Positions 1 through 11,676 of a stretch of DNA of 47,689 bases are shown here, one piece after another (within the stretch, counting starts at the first letter, position 1; each line of letters starts with the position of its first letter). Below the pieces are notes generated by a model, which saw only the letters and a program-made list of their open reading frames with translations, had not been told where the DNA came from and did no database searches. The translations under genes and the position numbers were made by a program. Source of the stretch: Helochares maculicollis (taxonomy: Eukaryota > Arthropoda > Insecta > Coleoptera > Hydrophilidae); the NCBI GenBank assembly GCA_033557835.1, contig JAWQRO010000228.1:1-47689 (forward strand). The letters run 5' to 3'.

Positions 1-262
1 AAATTTTGCAAACCAATTTTGGCATTGTCGTTCGCTCAATACATCTTCTCCATACACTTCACGTAATTTTCGCCTTGTTTGAACTGCATTTTTACCTTTT
101 CGGTAATAAAAAAGTAAAATATGCCGAAAATGCTGCTTTCTATTTTCCATCTTTGATAGAGCACAAAAAAAACTTGCAAAGAATTTCACCAAATTTTTAA
201 CAAACAAGCCTTACTATACCACCTGTCAAAATATATAACTTGTCTGCGACTTAAGTGTGAAG
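1..262 (-). mobile_element. mariner 5' part with transposase N-terminus, cut by window edge
   Basis: On the minus strand an ATG at 150 opens a frame that stays open to the window edge (50 codons). It begins MENRKQHFRHIL and later reads ERQCQNWFAKF. This is the N-terminal helix-turn-helix region of mariner transposases of the mellifera (Ammar/Famar) type. About 110 bases upstream of the ATG (to about 262) look like the element's 5' UTR and a decayed terminal repeat. The element's 3' part lies outside the window, so whether it is intact cannot be judged. Family assignment rests on recognised protein pattern, not on alignment. Confidence 0.7.
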
Positions 263-330
263 TTGGCTGTAAAATATGATTAGCTCTATCTCTTGGGAAA
301 AAAATCAAATTATTTTCCGAACAACCCAAT

Positions 331-560
331 ATACTAGCGGGTGCGCAAGTTTGAAATATCATTTTGTTGTCGAGAGATGGGGCATGGAATCTATTGAAGT
401 AACCTGTGGAACCCAAAGCGCCATTTTTTGGTAAGACTGCCCTCTACAAAGCGTCATATTTGCTTAATAACTTACGTATTAGTAGCATACTTCTTTTTCG
501 TGTTAAACATGTCGAATTTGAATCCAAGTAAAACATTATTGCTCAGATTTAGCTGTCAAA
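331..560 (+). mobile_element. mauritiana-like mariner, 5' end fragment
   Basis: The stretch GGGTGCGCAAGTTTGAAAT at about 339 matches the terminal repeat of the fuller copies at 1077 and 17235. The following leader (ATGGAATCTATTGAAGTAAC and GAACCCAAAG) matches the copy at 17235. A start codon near 509 begins MSNLNPSK, the counterpart of MSNFEPSK in the copy at 1129. Similarity fades after about 560, so only the 5' end remains. It cannot encode a transposase. Confidence 0.65.
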
Positions 561-1076
561 TCATTTGAGTTTTCATATAACAAGCAATTAAGCCAAATGT
601 AAAGAGGTTTTTCTGCACATCTGGACCTTTTGCAATTGTCATTAACGCGGTTCAGCAATTGGACACGAAAACTTTGGCGATCCTCAAGACAACAAACGAA
701 ATATAAACTGTCAAATGCTTAAAAGTTGGGCAACATGCCCATGATTCCACCGAGCTAATTTAAAATAGCAGTAAAAGTGAAAACGTACAGATTTCAACTA
801 AACTCTTAAACAAACAAATCCGTATTTAAATTTTAAGTGATGACTAAGCAAGCCTCTAAACCAATTTTATGTTCAAAAACCAGTGTTTGTCTGAAATTAT
901 TCGCTTTAAATAAGTATAATTGAAATAGAAAAACTACTTGCAAAGTTACAAAGACTAATTCTCGTTTTAAAATATTAATTCTGGTGAGATTTCAAATGAA
1001 GACGTTAATTTTTGATACTTTTTGATCGATAAAAATAATTAAGTTGTGAAAATCGTTTTACTTATTTACCAGTAAT
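561..1076. other. unassigned spacer between mariner copies
   Basis: AT-rich sequence without an open frame of note, splice pattern or recognised repeat. It may be the host sequence into which the neighbouring mariners jumped, or a decayed interior of the fragment to its left. I see no gene in it. Confidence 0.4.
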
Positions 1077-2108
1077 ATACCAGGTGCGCAAGTTTAAAAG
1101 TTTCTTGGTAAGACTTTTCGTGTTAAACATGTCGAATTTTGAGCCGAGTAAAAAGTATTTGTGGCATGTAATGATTTTCTTATTCAATCAATAGAAAACG
1201 TCATCGGAAAGTCATCGAATTCTTGTCGAGACTTACGGCGATCTAGCTCCAACTGTCAAGACGTGTGAAGGCTGATTTCATCGCTTCAAATGTGGGGATT
1301 TCAATGTTATTGACAAAGATTGTAAAAACAACCAAAAACGTCGAAATACAAGTATTATTGGGGAAAGACAATACACAAACACAACAAATGATGGCGGAGC
1401 AGTTCGATATCACTCGGCAAGCCATTTCCGATCAACTGAGAGCCATGGGGAAAATTTAAAAAGTTAGAGATTGGGTTGCACACAAACTGAATGAACGACA
1501 GATGGAAAGATGAAAATCTGTGTGCACTTACGCCACAAAAGAAGGAGTTTTTTTGCATCAGGTTGTAACTGGCGATGAAAAACGGATATATTTTGAGAAC
1601 CCCAAACGTAAGTAATCGTGGGTAACGCCAGGACAACCATCAACATCGTGTACAAAACCAGATCGTTATGATAGGAAGGCAAAGTTGTGTGTGTGATGAG
1701 ACCAGAAGAGAGTAGTGTACTACTAGCTTTTCAAACCCGGCGAAACAGTTAATACCGTCCGCTACCGACAAATGATCAATTTAATCCACGCATTGTTCGA
1801 AAATCGCCCAAAATGGCTTCGAAGACATGTCAAAGTCATTCTCCAGCATGACAACGCTCCTGCACATTCAGCCAAAGTGGTCAAAGAAACAATTTCTTTT
1901 CTTGGTTGGGAACTCCTACTGCACCCACCATATTCACCAGACCTGGCGCCTTCTGATTATCACCTCTTCTCATCGATAGGAGGTACACTGGCTGAGCAAC
2001 ACTTCGAGAGCCAATACGTTGAATAAATTTGAATAAATTAAATTGTTTTTAAATAATTGCGTATTTTTCATGGAAAAAAGGGCATTTTAAACTGGCGCAT
2101 CTGGTATA
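1077..2108 (+). mobile_element. mauritiana (Mos1)-like mariner, broken transposase
   Basis: The ends are imperfect inverted repeats: ATACCAGGTGCGCAAGTTTA on the left, and on the right a sequence whose complement begins ATACCAGATGCGCCAGTTTA, with TA flanks. This resembles the CCAGGTGTACAAGT end of Mos1. A start at 1129 (MSNFEPSK) is followed by stops and frame changes. Recognisable pieces are QFDITRQAISDQLRAMGKI (second helix-turn-helix region), a decayed catalytic GDEKW region, VILQHDNAPAHSAKVV and HPPYSPDLAPSDYHLF with the last catalytic aspartate, ending near 2026. Length is about 1.03 kb against about 1.3 kb for the family, so parts are deleted. Not able to make transposase. Confidence 0.85.
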
Positions 2109-3016
2109 CTACTGTGATCAAAAAGTAAGGTGATATTGCCATTTAAAACTCCCATGCATTAGGGAGGCAGGTCAATTTTTTTCCCATGTTGATAGAACTG
2201 TCTATAACATTTGCCAAGCGTCTGTTTGTCAAAAGCTTTAATTATCTTCAAGTTACACGTGTTTTTGTAATCAACCAAAAGTGAATTTTTCAATATTTAC
2301 AATGGGTGATTTTGCTGAGCAAAGAACTTGCATCAAATATTGTTTGCGAACCAAATATTCTTATGCGGATACGTTGAAAATGTTGAGGAAAGCCTTTGGT
2401 GATCAAACTATAGCACAAAAAAAGCGTTTATAAGTGGTACAACCAGCTCGAAGCAGGCCGAGAACGCGTTGAAGACGAACCGCGCTCTGGACGACCATCA
2501 ATGTCTACTGACGAATGCCACGACCCAAAAAATCAAAGATTTGGTGCTTGAAAATCATCGATTGACAATTAGAGACCTCGCTGATAGTGTTGGAATATCA
2601 TTTGGCTCAACCCAAATCATTATGAAGGATTTTTTGTGTCTCAAACGCATCAAGTTTCAATTGGTGCCAAATGCACCATGTCATTGTTTCTCCGCGACTT
2701 CTTTTGCCAAAACCTCGAGTCATAACGTTCCGCAGCCACCGTATTCACCTGATTTGGCTCCGTGCGACTTCTGACTATTCGGTAAACTCAAAAGGCCAAT
2801 GCGGGGATACCGTTTTGATACGATTGAGGAGATAATAACCGAATCGAAACCGGAAAAAGACTATACCGACTGTTTCGAGGACTGGAAAAACCGTTGGCAA
2901 AAGTGTGTTTTATCGGACGAGAATTACTTTGAAGAGGATGAAATTGTTTTGGAAGAATAAATAAAAAATTTACATTTTATAAACAATTTCATTTTACTTT
3001 TTGATCACAGTAGTAT
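2106..3016 (+). mobile_element. internally deleted mariner with perfect terminal repeats
   Basis: The inverted ends are identical over at least 20 bases (TACTACTGTGATCAAAAAGT on the left, its complement on the right at 2995-3014), with TA on both sides. A start codon at 2302 begins MGDFAEQRTCIKYCLRTKYS, typical of an insect mariner lineage distinct from the mauritiana copies. The frame breaks near 2425. Recognisable pieces follow: DEPRSGRPS, LTIRDLADSVGIS, then a jump straight to PQPPYSPDLAPCDF, and a C-terminus ending at 2960. The middle third with the first two catalytic aspartates is missing. The intact ends but gutted body fit a copy that could only have been moved by another copy's transposase. 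Confidence 0.88.
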
Positions 3017-3019
3017 ACG

Positions 3020-3280
3020 CACTTTTGCAATTTAAGTGGCAGATTGTTTACATCGCTGGTGTAAAACTTGCGCGAAGGAGAGTCAAATTGATGAGAACCC
3101 AGTTTTATGACAAACTGCGGAAGAAGTGTTAGACTGGGGGCAAATTCTGATAGGTATGGAGAACAATGAAGACATTCCAGTTTTAATGCATGTACTGTTG
3201 CCAAATTAATTTGGGCATAATGGTGTCTAACGTTATCATGCAGTATGGTACCAAACGATCTGTTGACTAATTTAGACAAA
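3020..3280 (-). mobile_element. antisense mariner transposase C-terminal remnant
   Basis: Read on the minus strand, the frame contains ILHDNVRHHYAQINLATV followed by HCSPYLSEFAPSLTLLPQFV. These correspond to the family's HDNARPH and HPPYSPDLAPSDYHLF blocks, with the final catalytic aspartate region decayed. No terminal repeat can be seen. The spacing of the two blocks is right for a DD34D transposase, so I take it as an older mariner fragment lying opposite to its left neighbours. Confidence 0.6.
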
Positions 3281-6200
3281 CTTTACTTATCAATATTATC
3301 ATCACAAGCGACGGTTTGGTCCAAAAATGGATCAGATTTATATCGAGTAAGCAACATCAAGCAAGCTTCTGAACGCTTTTGATTTTGAATCACTTCAAGT
3401 GAAACTTCTTTGTTCAACTTTTTATCTTTCCCAACTTGAGATAAATGAGTTAGAACTAATTAGATCATCATACTTGTTTTTTTATTCTAGATAACCATGT
3501 GGTTTGCTTGTGAGGTCAGGTCAGGTATAAATTTTGAAGGACCAATTTTATGCTGCTTACAATAGCTCCTTTAGGCATTTTCTAACAAAAAATACAGAAG
3601 AATCGAATATCAAGCCAACGTGAAATAGTCGCCTTATAATATTTACAATATCTACGAACGACGACCTTTTAATTTTTATTTGAGTCCACTAACATAGTAA
3701 GTTTTTATACATTGTTTTTTATATAATGTTACAGTTTCGGGGTACTACGAGCAGAAGTTGTTCACCTATTAACTATGTTAAAATGTTTTCAAGTAAAATC
3801 AAGTTATCAAGGTGTGGTTAGTAAAAAACCCTGAAAAGCAAGAAATTATTGTCTAGAAGGAAGCACCAGTAGTGCTATAAAGGCGTAAATCCTTTAGCTC
3901 TATAAACGTCTAAATACAAAAAAAGACTCACTACTTTTATAAAAACAATTTCGTTGAGTCAGCTGTATTTCAAAATACATTTATTATTTTGAATATTTAA
4001 ATATAGAATCATCAGCAATGTCCAAAAAATTTGAAATTTAACTTTATACTTTCGGAAGCAACAAAATATCTCAGAATGCATGTCAAGCAACTGCACTGAT
4101 ATGGAAACAATATTTAAACTTTTCGCTTCTTTTTATACACACAAACATTTTATTTTTACTACCCGTCAGCTGCTTGACCTCAATCAAAACAATTACATCA
4201 GTTAGAAATATAACATTTATAAAGAAACGATTAAAGTAAAAAAATCCCCAATTAAATTCCCATAAATATTAACTTAACATTTCAGCTGTCTTCCATTGTA
4301 GACAAGATGAGCGGAAAAACCATGAATAAATAATCTGGCGCTCATGGCAAATACATTTATTTTTTATGTATATTTGGTTATCTTTCAAAATTTTGGTTGC
4401 AATATTATCAACTTTGATAGCAAAATTATTTTAGAAGATAAAACCCTCTCTAATGAAAGTGATCTTAAATTTCCGCATTTTTAAGAGCAACGCAAATAAA
4501 AGTTTATAGTTGAATTATCGCGCTCGAAGATCTTATTACGACTGCAGTGAAACTAATTATAATTAATACCAACGTGCTTAATTCGCTACTCAGGCTTAGC
4601 TTGAATCATTTGCATGGGAAGTAAAAATTGTCGAGTTCTTATTAGAAGAGTTATTATATGGCTTTAGTTATGTTCATTCGATAATTTGTTTGGCCTCATT
4701 AGTGCTGGGAGATGCTGTTATTAACTCAAAATACGTTGTGTTATTGACCTTCGTATACGAGTCTGCGGGCGATGAAAATACTAATTGCACTTTAACAACA
4801 CACAAGCGTTCTCATAACCACAACATTTACATACACTCAATGACAATCATTCTGGGCTTGCCAAAGTGCATTGTATTCAACTAATATGGAATTGTTAACA
4901 GACATGCTTCTTTTATAAATTGTTTCATATTTTCTAGCTTGATTCATAATGAAAATAAATAAGTCTTTCCGGTGCTCATTACAATAATGAGATATTTCAA
5001 TTTCTATGTATACTTCCACTCCTTTCCTGTTTGTATTTAATACAAAATAATGCGACTTTGCTATAGAAAAGAAGAAATTAAATTCCTTATTTAAAAGAAG
5101 TCGCAAATGTAAGTCAGATTCCTACATTTAAAATAACTTTTAACTGTAATTCTATGCAAAAATCTAAGTAAATGTGTTTTTAGTTCGTCTTGATTCGAGC
5201 ACAAAGCCATTTTGTTGCGAAGTAGCAAAATACTGCCCTTGCTGGCATACAATATTGTTATTATATGCAGGAACTTTGCCGCATGTGGTACATAACCAGT
5301 ACAAAGCAATTATCGTAATTTTCCCAAACTTACCAAGAATGTGATAATGCTATTGCAAACTACGACACTTGAAAACAATATACTTGAAGGAATGAATCTT
5401 ACTGTTAGACGTTGGAGCTTGGCAGCAGGAATATATCTAAAATTTTAGGAATTAATTATATTTTTTTACTAGCGATTAAACGATTTCTAAATTTGAGTAG
5501 CTGGACTGATGACAAATATGTTTTGCTACAATAAATAACGGTACTTACTACGTTTAAAACACAAAGAGAAGTATTAATGACTTTCTACTAACTCCAACAA
5601 TAACTGAAAAATAAATATTTGTAGTTGGATGTAAAGACTTCTATCCTACTGTGCTCAAACCTCCGGGTCGTGCATTCTTGAAATTTAAGCTCGTTCTATT
5701 TATTTCCAGCACAGTCTGTGTTTCCACTTACATAAATCTCCATTCTATTATTCGTGCGGGGATGGTTCATCTATACACGAATATTTTCCTATATTCTCTA
5801 CCAATAGTCAGAACGATTTTCAAATACGAAATGTAGGCAGAGGATAAAAATTTGGAAATCAAAATAGTTATCTCAACCATCCAACATCCAATCTGGAGCA
5901 GTTCCTTATTAATTGTTCAAGAGAACGGGCAGTTTTAGCGGGACAGCTGCGACAGTCTGATAGTGAAGTTCTTAGATCCCTGTTTGCCTACTAAACGATG
6001 AATGCACACTTCCGGAGCATCAGGAAGTGGTTGAGGATTTTCAGTTCATTGTCTGAACAGGGCAGGCTGGTGTAGTAGTTAAGCAAGTCGGCGATTTCTG
6101 TTTACGCAGTAACTTTGGTCGCTCTATTATTTGCCATTTCCACTTGACTTAATCTACAAGTCCCAACATTTGTCAAGGGAGCTAAGAACCTATTCCTCGG

Positions 6201-7613
6201 GACCCTCCTCTTAATTGATATATCTTTTTTACAGCAGCTGGCAGAAAGAATTAATTCTTCCTTTTGCGTGGAAAGTTGCGAAACGCAAGTCGAGAAAAAA
6301 CATGCTCTCAGCTCTTGTGGTTTAGTAGAGACAAGAATCTGAAATTTTAACGAAGCCCCAAAATAAACCGGAAGAGAAACAAAGGAGCCTATAAATTCAA
6401 TCATTAATTTATGTACTGAAAATATAACCATCTCATAGCACACGAATGAGATTAATCTGCCTAATATTTATTTATCATTCAAGCTGTTTTTGTCCCTCAC
6501 CTGTATTTCCTGTGAATAAGTTATGTCCTGAAACGTTTAGACATCGATGTCGTTATTTATTTAGTCGGTTTGTTTCTTAAACTTTTAAATTATTCACAAA
6601 TATCGACTGTATTTTTACGAATTGGGGAAATATTGGCTGTCCGTGCGGCGCTTCTTTCATCTTATTTTGTCAAACTACAAGAAAATCTAAGCAAAACAGA
6701 AGGTGTGTCCTTCATAATGCTCTGCTTTAACATGTCAGGATGCATTATCGCACTACAGGAATTAAGCAGCACCGATTTTAAAGTTATTTTATAGCCGGCT
6801 TGGTGGCCTAGTTTTATATTTGTATTCTGTTAGGGAGATATTAAATTTTCCTCGTTAATATCAGGTAAATAGAAATTGACCGTCCTGTCGCTGTAACTTC
6901 ATGATGTGGTTTGGCTCCCAGTTGTTCCATCTCCCCAGGATAATAGATTTAAATGGTTTATTAACAGAACACAACACTGGCTATGGTATTCAAAGATGTT
7001 TGATAGATTTATCAGGGGGCTCATTGTAATTAATTTGTAAGGCCACGCAGCATGATGTGTGTCTTGTAAATTAATCGTTCGACTTAAATAATTTCAAACT
7101 ACAAAACGCTATTGAAACGCCTATCTAATGTAATCGCTTAGATATTACGCAGAAAATTACACAATATATTTTTGAGCGCTGTCAAAATAGTGCATCTCCA
7201 AAAAAAGTTTTGATCTTTGTAGTTTTCTTAATTTAGTTTATGCTGTTGCATGTTTGTGTGCGTATTTGCATAATAAATGTATTTATACAGGACACTATTT
7301 ATCGCAACTCCCTTTGAGCTTGAAATCAAATATTATTTTGAATTATGAGAATATACAAACAAAACTAAAGCGTTGTTAAAATCATGACTCCTTAATTACG
7401 GGTATGCACATTTAAATTTGCCACAAACATAGAGAAATTGTTAAATGGTACTGATGTAAGGCGGTTTTTACAGGTCTATACCATAAGTTCTGCTTGATTT
7501 TTTGTTAGCTTAAATTAAGTTCTAAGCATTTACTACAGAGTTCAAGAGTACTTCCCCGCCTTGTGTTCAAAGGTGAGGAATTAATTTCATCTTTATGTAG
7601 ATTCCATTTACCA
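3281..7613. other. AT-rich intergenic DNA, no gene seen
   Basis: Only short frames without recognisable motifs occur here, and none shows convincing splice sites or composition. The stretch at 5930-6450 is somewhat richer in G and C and has a 113-codon antisense frame, but no family pattern is visible. It could be old retroelement debris. I annotate nothing in it. Confidence 0.4.
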
Positions 7614-7853
7614 TTTCATTTAGTTCTATTTTCAATTGTAAAATAAACATATGTCATGACATAACCACATAAAAAATGTATGAAATTATTAATAATGAAC
7701 TTGCATTTTAAGCCGTCGGAAAAACGAACATATTTCATTTACTTTTTATTTTCAATTGTTAAATAAACATATATGTAATGAGATATAACCATATAAAAAC
7801 TATGAAATTATTAATAATGAACTTGCAGTTTAAGCCGTCAGGAAAACGAAATA
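7614..7853. repeat. tandem duplication, two units of about 120 bp
   Basis: The unit starting TATTTTCAATTG at 7627 recurs at 7747. Shared landmarks are AAATAAACATAT, GAAATTATTAATAATGAACT and TTTAAGCCGTC, all repeating at about 120 bp. The copies differ by scattered substitutions and small indels, so the duplication is not very recent. No reading frame is involved. Confidence 0.85.
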
Positions 7854-8628
7854 ATTAATGCATTAATAGTTTAAATTGTAGAAATATTTTTTCGTGAAAA
7901 CAGAGAGTATTATTTTGTAGCATCCTTAGTAAAAATGTAAACGTAAAATAAATCATATATAGACAGAGGAAAACTCATTGACAAATACGGAAATAAATTG
8001 ATGTAAGCAAGTATTCTTCGGGAAAATAAAAGCCGAAAAATATCATGGGAGGATGAATCCAATCAAATTGGAAGGAAAATAAATTTTAAGAGAAAATTAC
8101 AAGCAGGATGTTGTAAGTATTCACTCCTGGATATTTTATAAAAAACAAACTTTGCAAATATCAGATAATCATATTGGATGCTGAAATCAAATATAACTTA
8201 ATTACACTGAATCCTATCACGATTTCAATTGCCAATATTGATCTTCGGTATTCACGACTGTAATTTTTATTTAAGAACTAGCAGTTTTCTCTGCCTATGT
8301 GTCATGTCATGTCACGTCACGTAACTGTGTAGCTATTTCGACCCATATTGCAAAGTATAGCCTCGTTATTTGTATTTCTGTCTTTTTTTAAATTTATTTT
8401 GTGCGGTTTTTCTCAAGTATGGTAGGACTTAGTACCTTCAGAGGCTACATATTTTTGTTGTTTCTGCGATTTTTCTAACATCTCGATCCCATATGTCATT
8501 AGGACGTTTCCTTTGTCGTTTTGCGTCTCAGCCTTTTAGGTACCATTCGATTGGTCTTGTAAATCATACTTCTTGTGACGAGTCTACCTGAAAAAAGCAG
8601 CAAATTTGGTCACCCATATAAAACAACC
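7854..8628. other. intergenic DNA, nothing recognised
   Basis: AT-rich sequence with a small run of GTCATGT/GTCACGT repeats near 8300. No gene, RNA or transposon end is recognised. Confidence 0.4.
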
Positions 8629-10036
8629 TGTTTCAAAATTAAGTTACAAAACTTAAAGGGGTGGTAGATATAAAAAATAATAAGCGATAGGTTTTTGTTT
8701 GCATTTTGGGAAATAATTAGTAACCGAGATATTAATTACCTATAATGTTAAGAGCCACTGGGGGAATTCCCTATGACGTCGTTGGTCTCACACATACGAA
8801 TTTTATCGGTATTTCAAAGAAGCACCTTCTTGTTTACGCTTAAAGCATCTGGACTCGAAACTGACAAAATAATAATAAAAAACCCTCGTTCAAAAGAAAC
8901 AAAGACGAGCGAAAAAAGTTGACAGCCCAATAAATTTCATCCGGAGGGGAAAAACAAGCGCCACATGTTTGGTCAGATGGCGTTCATTTCAATTTGTTTT
9001 TAATACATTATTTACTTTTACGTAAGTCATCCAAACTTTCTTTATAATTTATTCAAAGAAAGTACTAATATGTAAATCATCTGAACTTACTAAGCATGAA
9101 ACAATTTTATTGTAAACAAGATGATAAAAATGAAAGCGGATGCTCATCAAAAAACGTAAAGTACAATAAATTTAAAACCACTGACGTAAGAGAAGCGGTG
9201 CATGTTTTTCTGTCGTCACAATAACATGAATTTGTACTATTAATTGCGATAGAAATTGACTGTACTCTATCGTATTTAAGTAGACATCGAATTTTAACGA
9301 TAAAGAATGTCGACAATTAAGTTATTGTTTAGTTTGCGATGTATGATGTAACCACTTTTCTTGCGGTGGTAGTATAAAGCGATAATCTTTCGAGATCACG
9401 TTTGCTTTCCAGTTCAAAAAACAACGCGCTCGACTAAAATTTTACTTAAATGGTTGTTTATGTTCTTTTTTCTGTCTTCATGTTATTATGAAGGTTTCGT
9501 GTTCGTGAAATAATGTTATGTCGTGATTATGACGGATCTACCGCTTTGTTTTGATTTTATTTTTATAGAGATAAAGGTGGCGTTAGTTTGCGATCTATGA
9601 TGTAATCCTCTTTCTTGCGGCGAAATATAGTAATACAAAGCGATCTTTTTTCGAGGTCACGGTCTGTGTTAAGTGATTCGAAAAAACCCGAAGCTATAAA
9701 ATTTGACTTCAATGGTTGTTTATGTTCTTTTTCTATTTCTCTTTGATTAGGACGGTTTTGCGTTCATGAAATAATTTAATCTCGAAGTTTTGAAGGATCT
9801 AACGACGTGTTTGATTGTGATGCCGTTATTTTTATAGCAATAACGGTGTAGTTGTGTCTGTATAATATTCTTAAACACAGCATGGTCTATCGGCATCAAT
9901 TAAATTATGCCAGGAGTCCCAAACTAGCCAAATTTTCAAAATTTTTATTAATATTTAGAAAATACTAGATCGTGGTCACATTGGCGTTTTTAACATGCGA
10001 GTTAAGTATTGAAAATTAATTCTGCAACATCCTGTA
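8629..10036 (+). mobile_element. non-autonomous repeat element R, copy A
   Basis: This 1.4-kb stretch has a diverged reverse-complement copy at 37927-39535. Matching landmarks in order are AAAGGGGTGG, AATAAGCGATAGGTTTTTGT, CATCTGGACTCGAAACTGAC, GAAACAATTTTATT-type AT blocks, two GTTTGCGAT...ATGATGTAA units, and TCTGCAACATCCTGT at the right edge. The two ends may share a short inverted repeat: GTTTCAAAATTAA on the left against the complement GTTGCAGAATTAA on the right. No transposase is encoded. The element type is unknown to me; a non-autonomous DNA transposon is the simplest reading. Confidence 0.7.
9331..9850. repeat. two tandem units of about 254 bp inside element R-A
   Basis: The block AGTTTGCGAT..ATGATGTAA..TTCTTGCGG..AAAGCGAT begins at 9331 and again at 9585. 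Each unit goes on through TCGAG(A)TCACG, TGGTTGTTTATGTTCTTTT, GTTCRTGAAATAAT and GGATCTA to a TTTTTATAG motif. The units are diverged from each other. The same duplication is present in copy B, so it existed before the two copies spread. Confidence 0.8.
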
Positions 10037-10394
10037 TATCATATTGAATTTGTTTTTTTTAGATACTTACTGTCATCAGTTATATATTTTTTCTTGGATA
10101 TTGTTAATATCTACATGTTTTCAGTACACTTGCGTAACTGTATGTTTTTACTATTGCGCTAACCAATCAGGCTGCGACGCCAAATTTCGAATCTGGCAAA
10201 GTGGACTGTTATTGTTTCCTATTCAGTCTATGGCGAAGCCCACCCTTGCTAATACTCTACCACCCAATTTACGCTCAGCAAATTACCCTTCCTTCTTTTT
10301 CTGTCTTCTACTTAGGCGATAAACCACTTAGAACTAATTTATAATAAAAGTATATCCCGAACGTGTTCACCGTTGCTACATATTCGCAGATATA

Positions 10395-11676
10395 CACTGC
10401 GGCAATTCAATTCCGGGATTGAATCTATAAAAATTAAACAAAATTTTTTTATGCAAAACTTTTTATTACATTATTTAAAATACTCTCCTGCTTCAATTCA
10501 CTTTTTACAGCAATTCAATAATGTCTACTCAAGGTGAATTTTCGGTATTGTTTCTAATATGTGCGTAGACTCTCTTTGGGTGGTTTCAATAAAAATGCGT
10601 CCTTTCAACATCATTTTCGTTTTTTAGAAATAAAGAGAAGTCACATGGTTCTAAATCATGGAAATACAGCGAATGATTCAACACACAGATTTGATTTCGT
10701 GCCAAAAATTGACGAACAATCAATGATGTGTGACTCGGCGCTTTATCGTGTAATAAATACCAGTCATCAGAATTGCTATATTCTGGTCAAACTCGACGAA
10801 TTTTTCTCATTAATCGTTGTAAAACTTCCAAATAGAAAGCACCAGTAACTGTTTGATCCTGTGGGACGAACTCACGGTGAATGATGCCTTTGCTATCGAG
10901 GAAAACAATTAACATTGTCTTGATTATTTGATGGAACTTTTCTTAGTTATTTGAGATGATGATTTTGACTTCCATTCGACTTTTTGACGTTTGTTGGGTC
11001 ATATCGAACAAAACTGGTCTCGTCACCAGTAATAATTGATTTGAGGAAAGTTGAGCTATTATTTGCTGCTCGTACAATCTATCTAAAATGTTCCAGTCTC
11101 TTTAATTTGTGCTATTGGGTTGATGTCTGCGGAACAAATTTACCATAGAGCTTTGTCTTGCTCAAATCTTCTTTAAGAATTTGTCGTATTGTCTCTTTGT
11201 TAATGTTTAATGCCTCTTCCATCATTCCCAGTGTCGCATTGCTATCGTTGAGTGCAAATTCTTGCACTTTTTAAATCGAATCTGCTATTGGAATTGTTAT
11301 TGGCCTTCCCATACGTTCGTCGTCCTCCAGTAATTGCCTTCCAAAATCGCCTGTATTACTCAAAAGTCATTGACCGTGATAAACACTCGCTTCAATACAC
11401 TTTGTGCATCATTTTGAACGTTTCTGTGGCAGTTTTGCCAAGTTTAGCGTGATAATTAATAACAGTATGTTATTCCATTTTTGTTTTCCGACGTGTAACA
11501 AAATTAGCTGATAAACAAAATATCAAAAACAAGAATAAATGTCCACTGACTTAAATAAAAAGTTTTAGGTCATGTTCATATTTGTCCAAACTTCATATGA
11601 CATAGAATTTAAACAGATGTCGCTACTGGTTACTGAGATATAGCTTCAGTCCCAGACTTTAATGGCCGCACTGCGT
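10395..11676 (-). mobile_element. mariner, full length, minus orientation, broken transposase
   Basis: The left end reads ACTGCGGCAATTCAATTCCG and the right end is an imperfect complement (GGCCGCACTG), with TA flanks. Length is about 1.28 kb, the family norm. It is the same family as the copy at 21796-23065 in the opposite direction. The transposase would start at 11478 on the minus strand, but an in-frame stop follows at the third codon, and further stops and frameshifts occur up to the expected end near 10480. Recognisable complement blocks include the region equivalent to FDSEGIIHREFVPQGQ of the sister copy. A pseudogene. Confidence 0.85.

Noticed and set aside
6102..6443. 113-codon minus-strand frame in a slightly GC-richer patch
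   Set aside because: No family pattern in any frame of the patch. I considered LINE RNase H remains but could not find the expected cysteine and histidine motif.
10561..10848. 95-codon plus-strand frame that recurs as a similar minus-strand frame at 22628-22825
   Set aside because: The recurrence is explained by two copies of the same mariner. Both are antisense shadows of the transposase.
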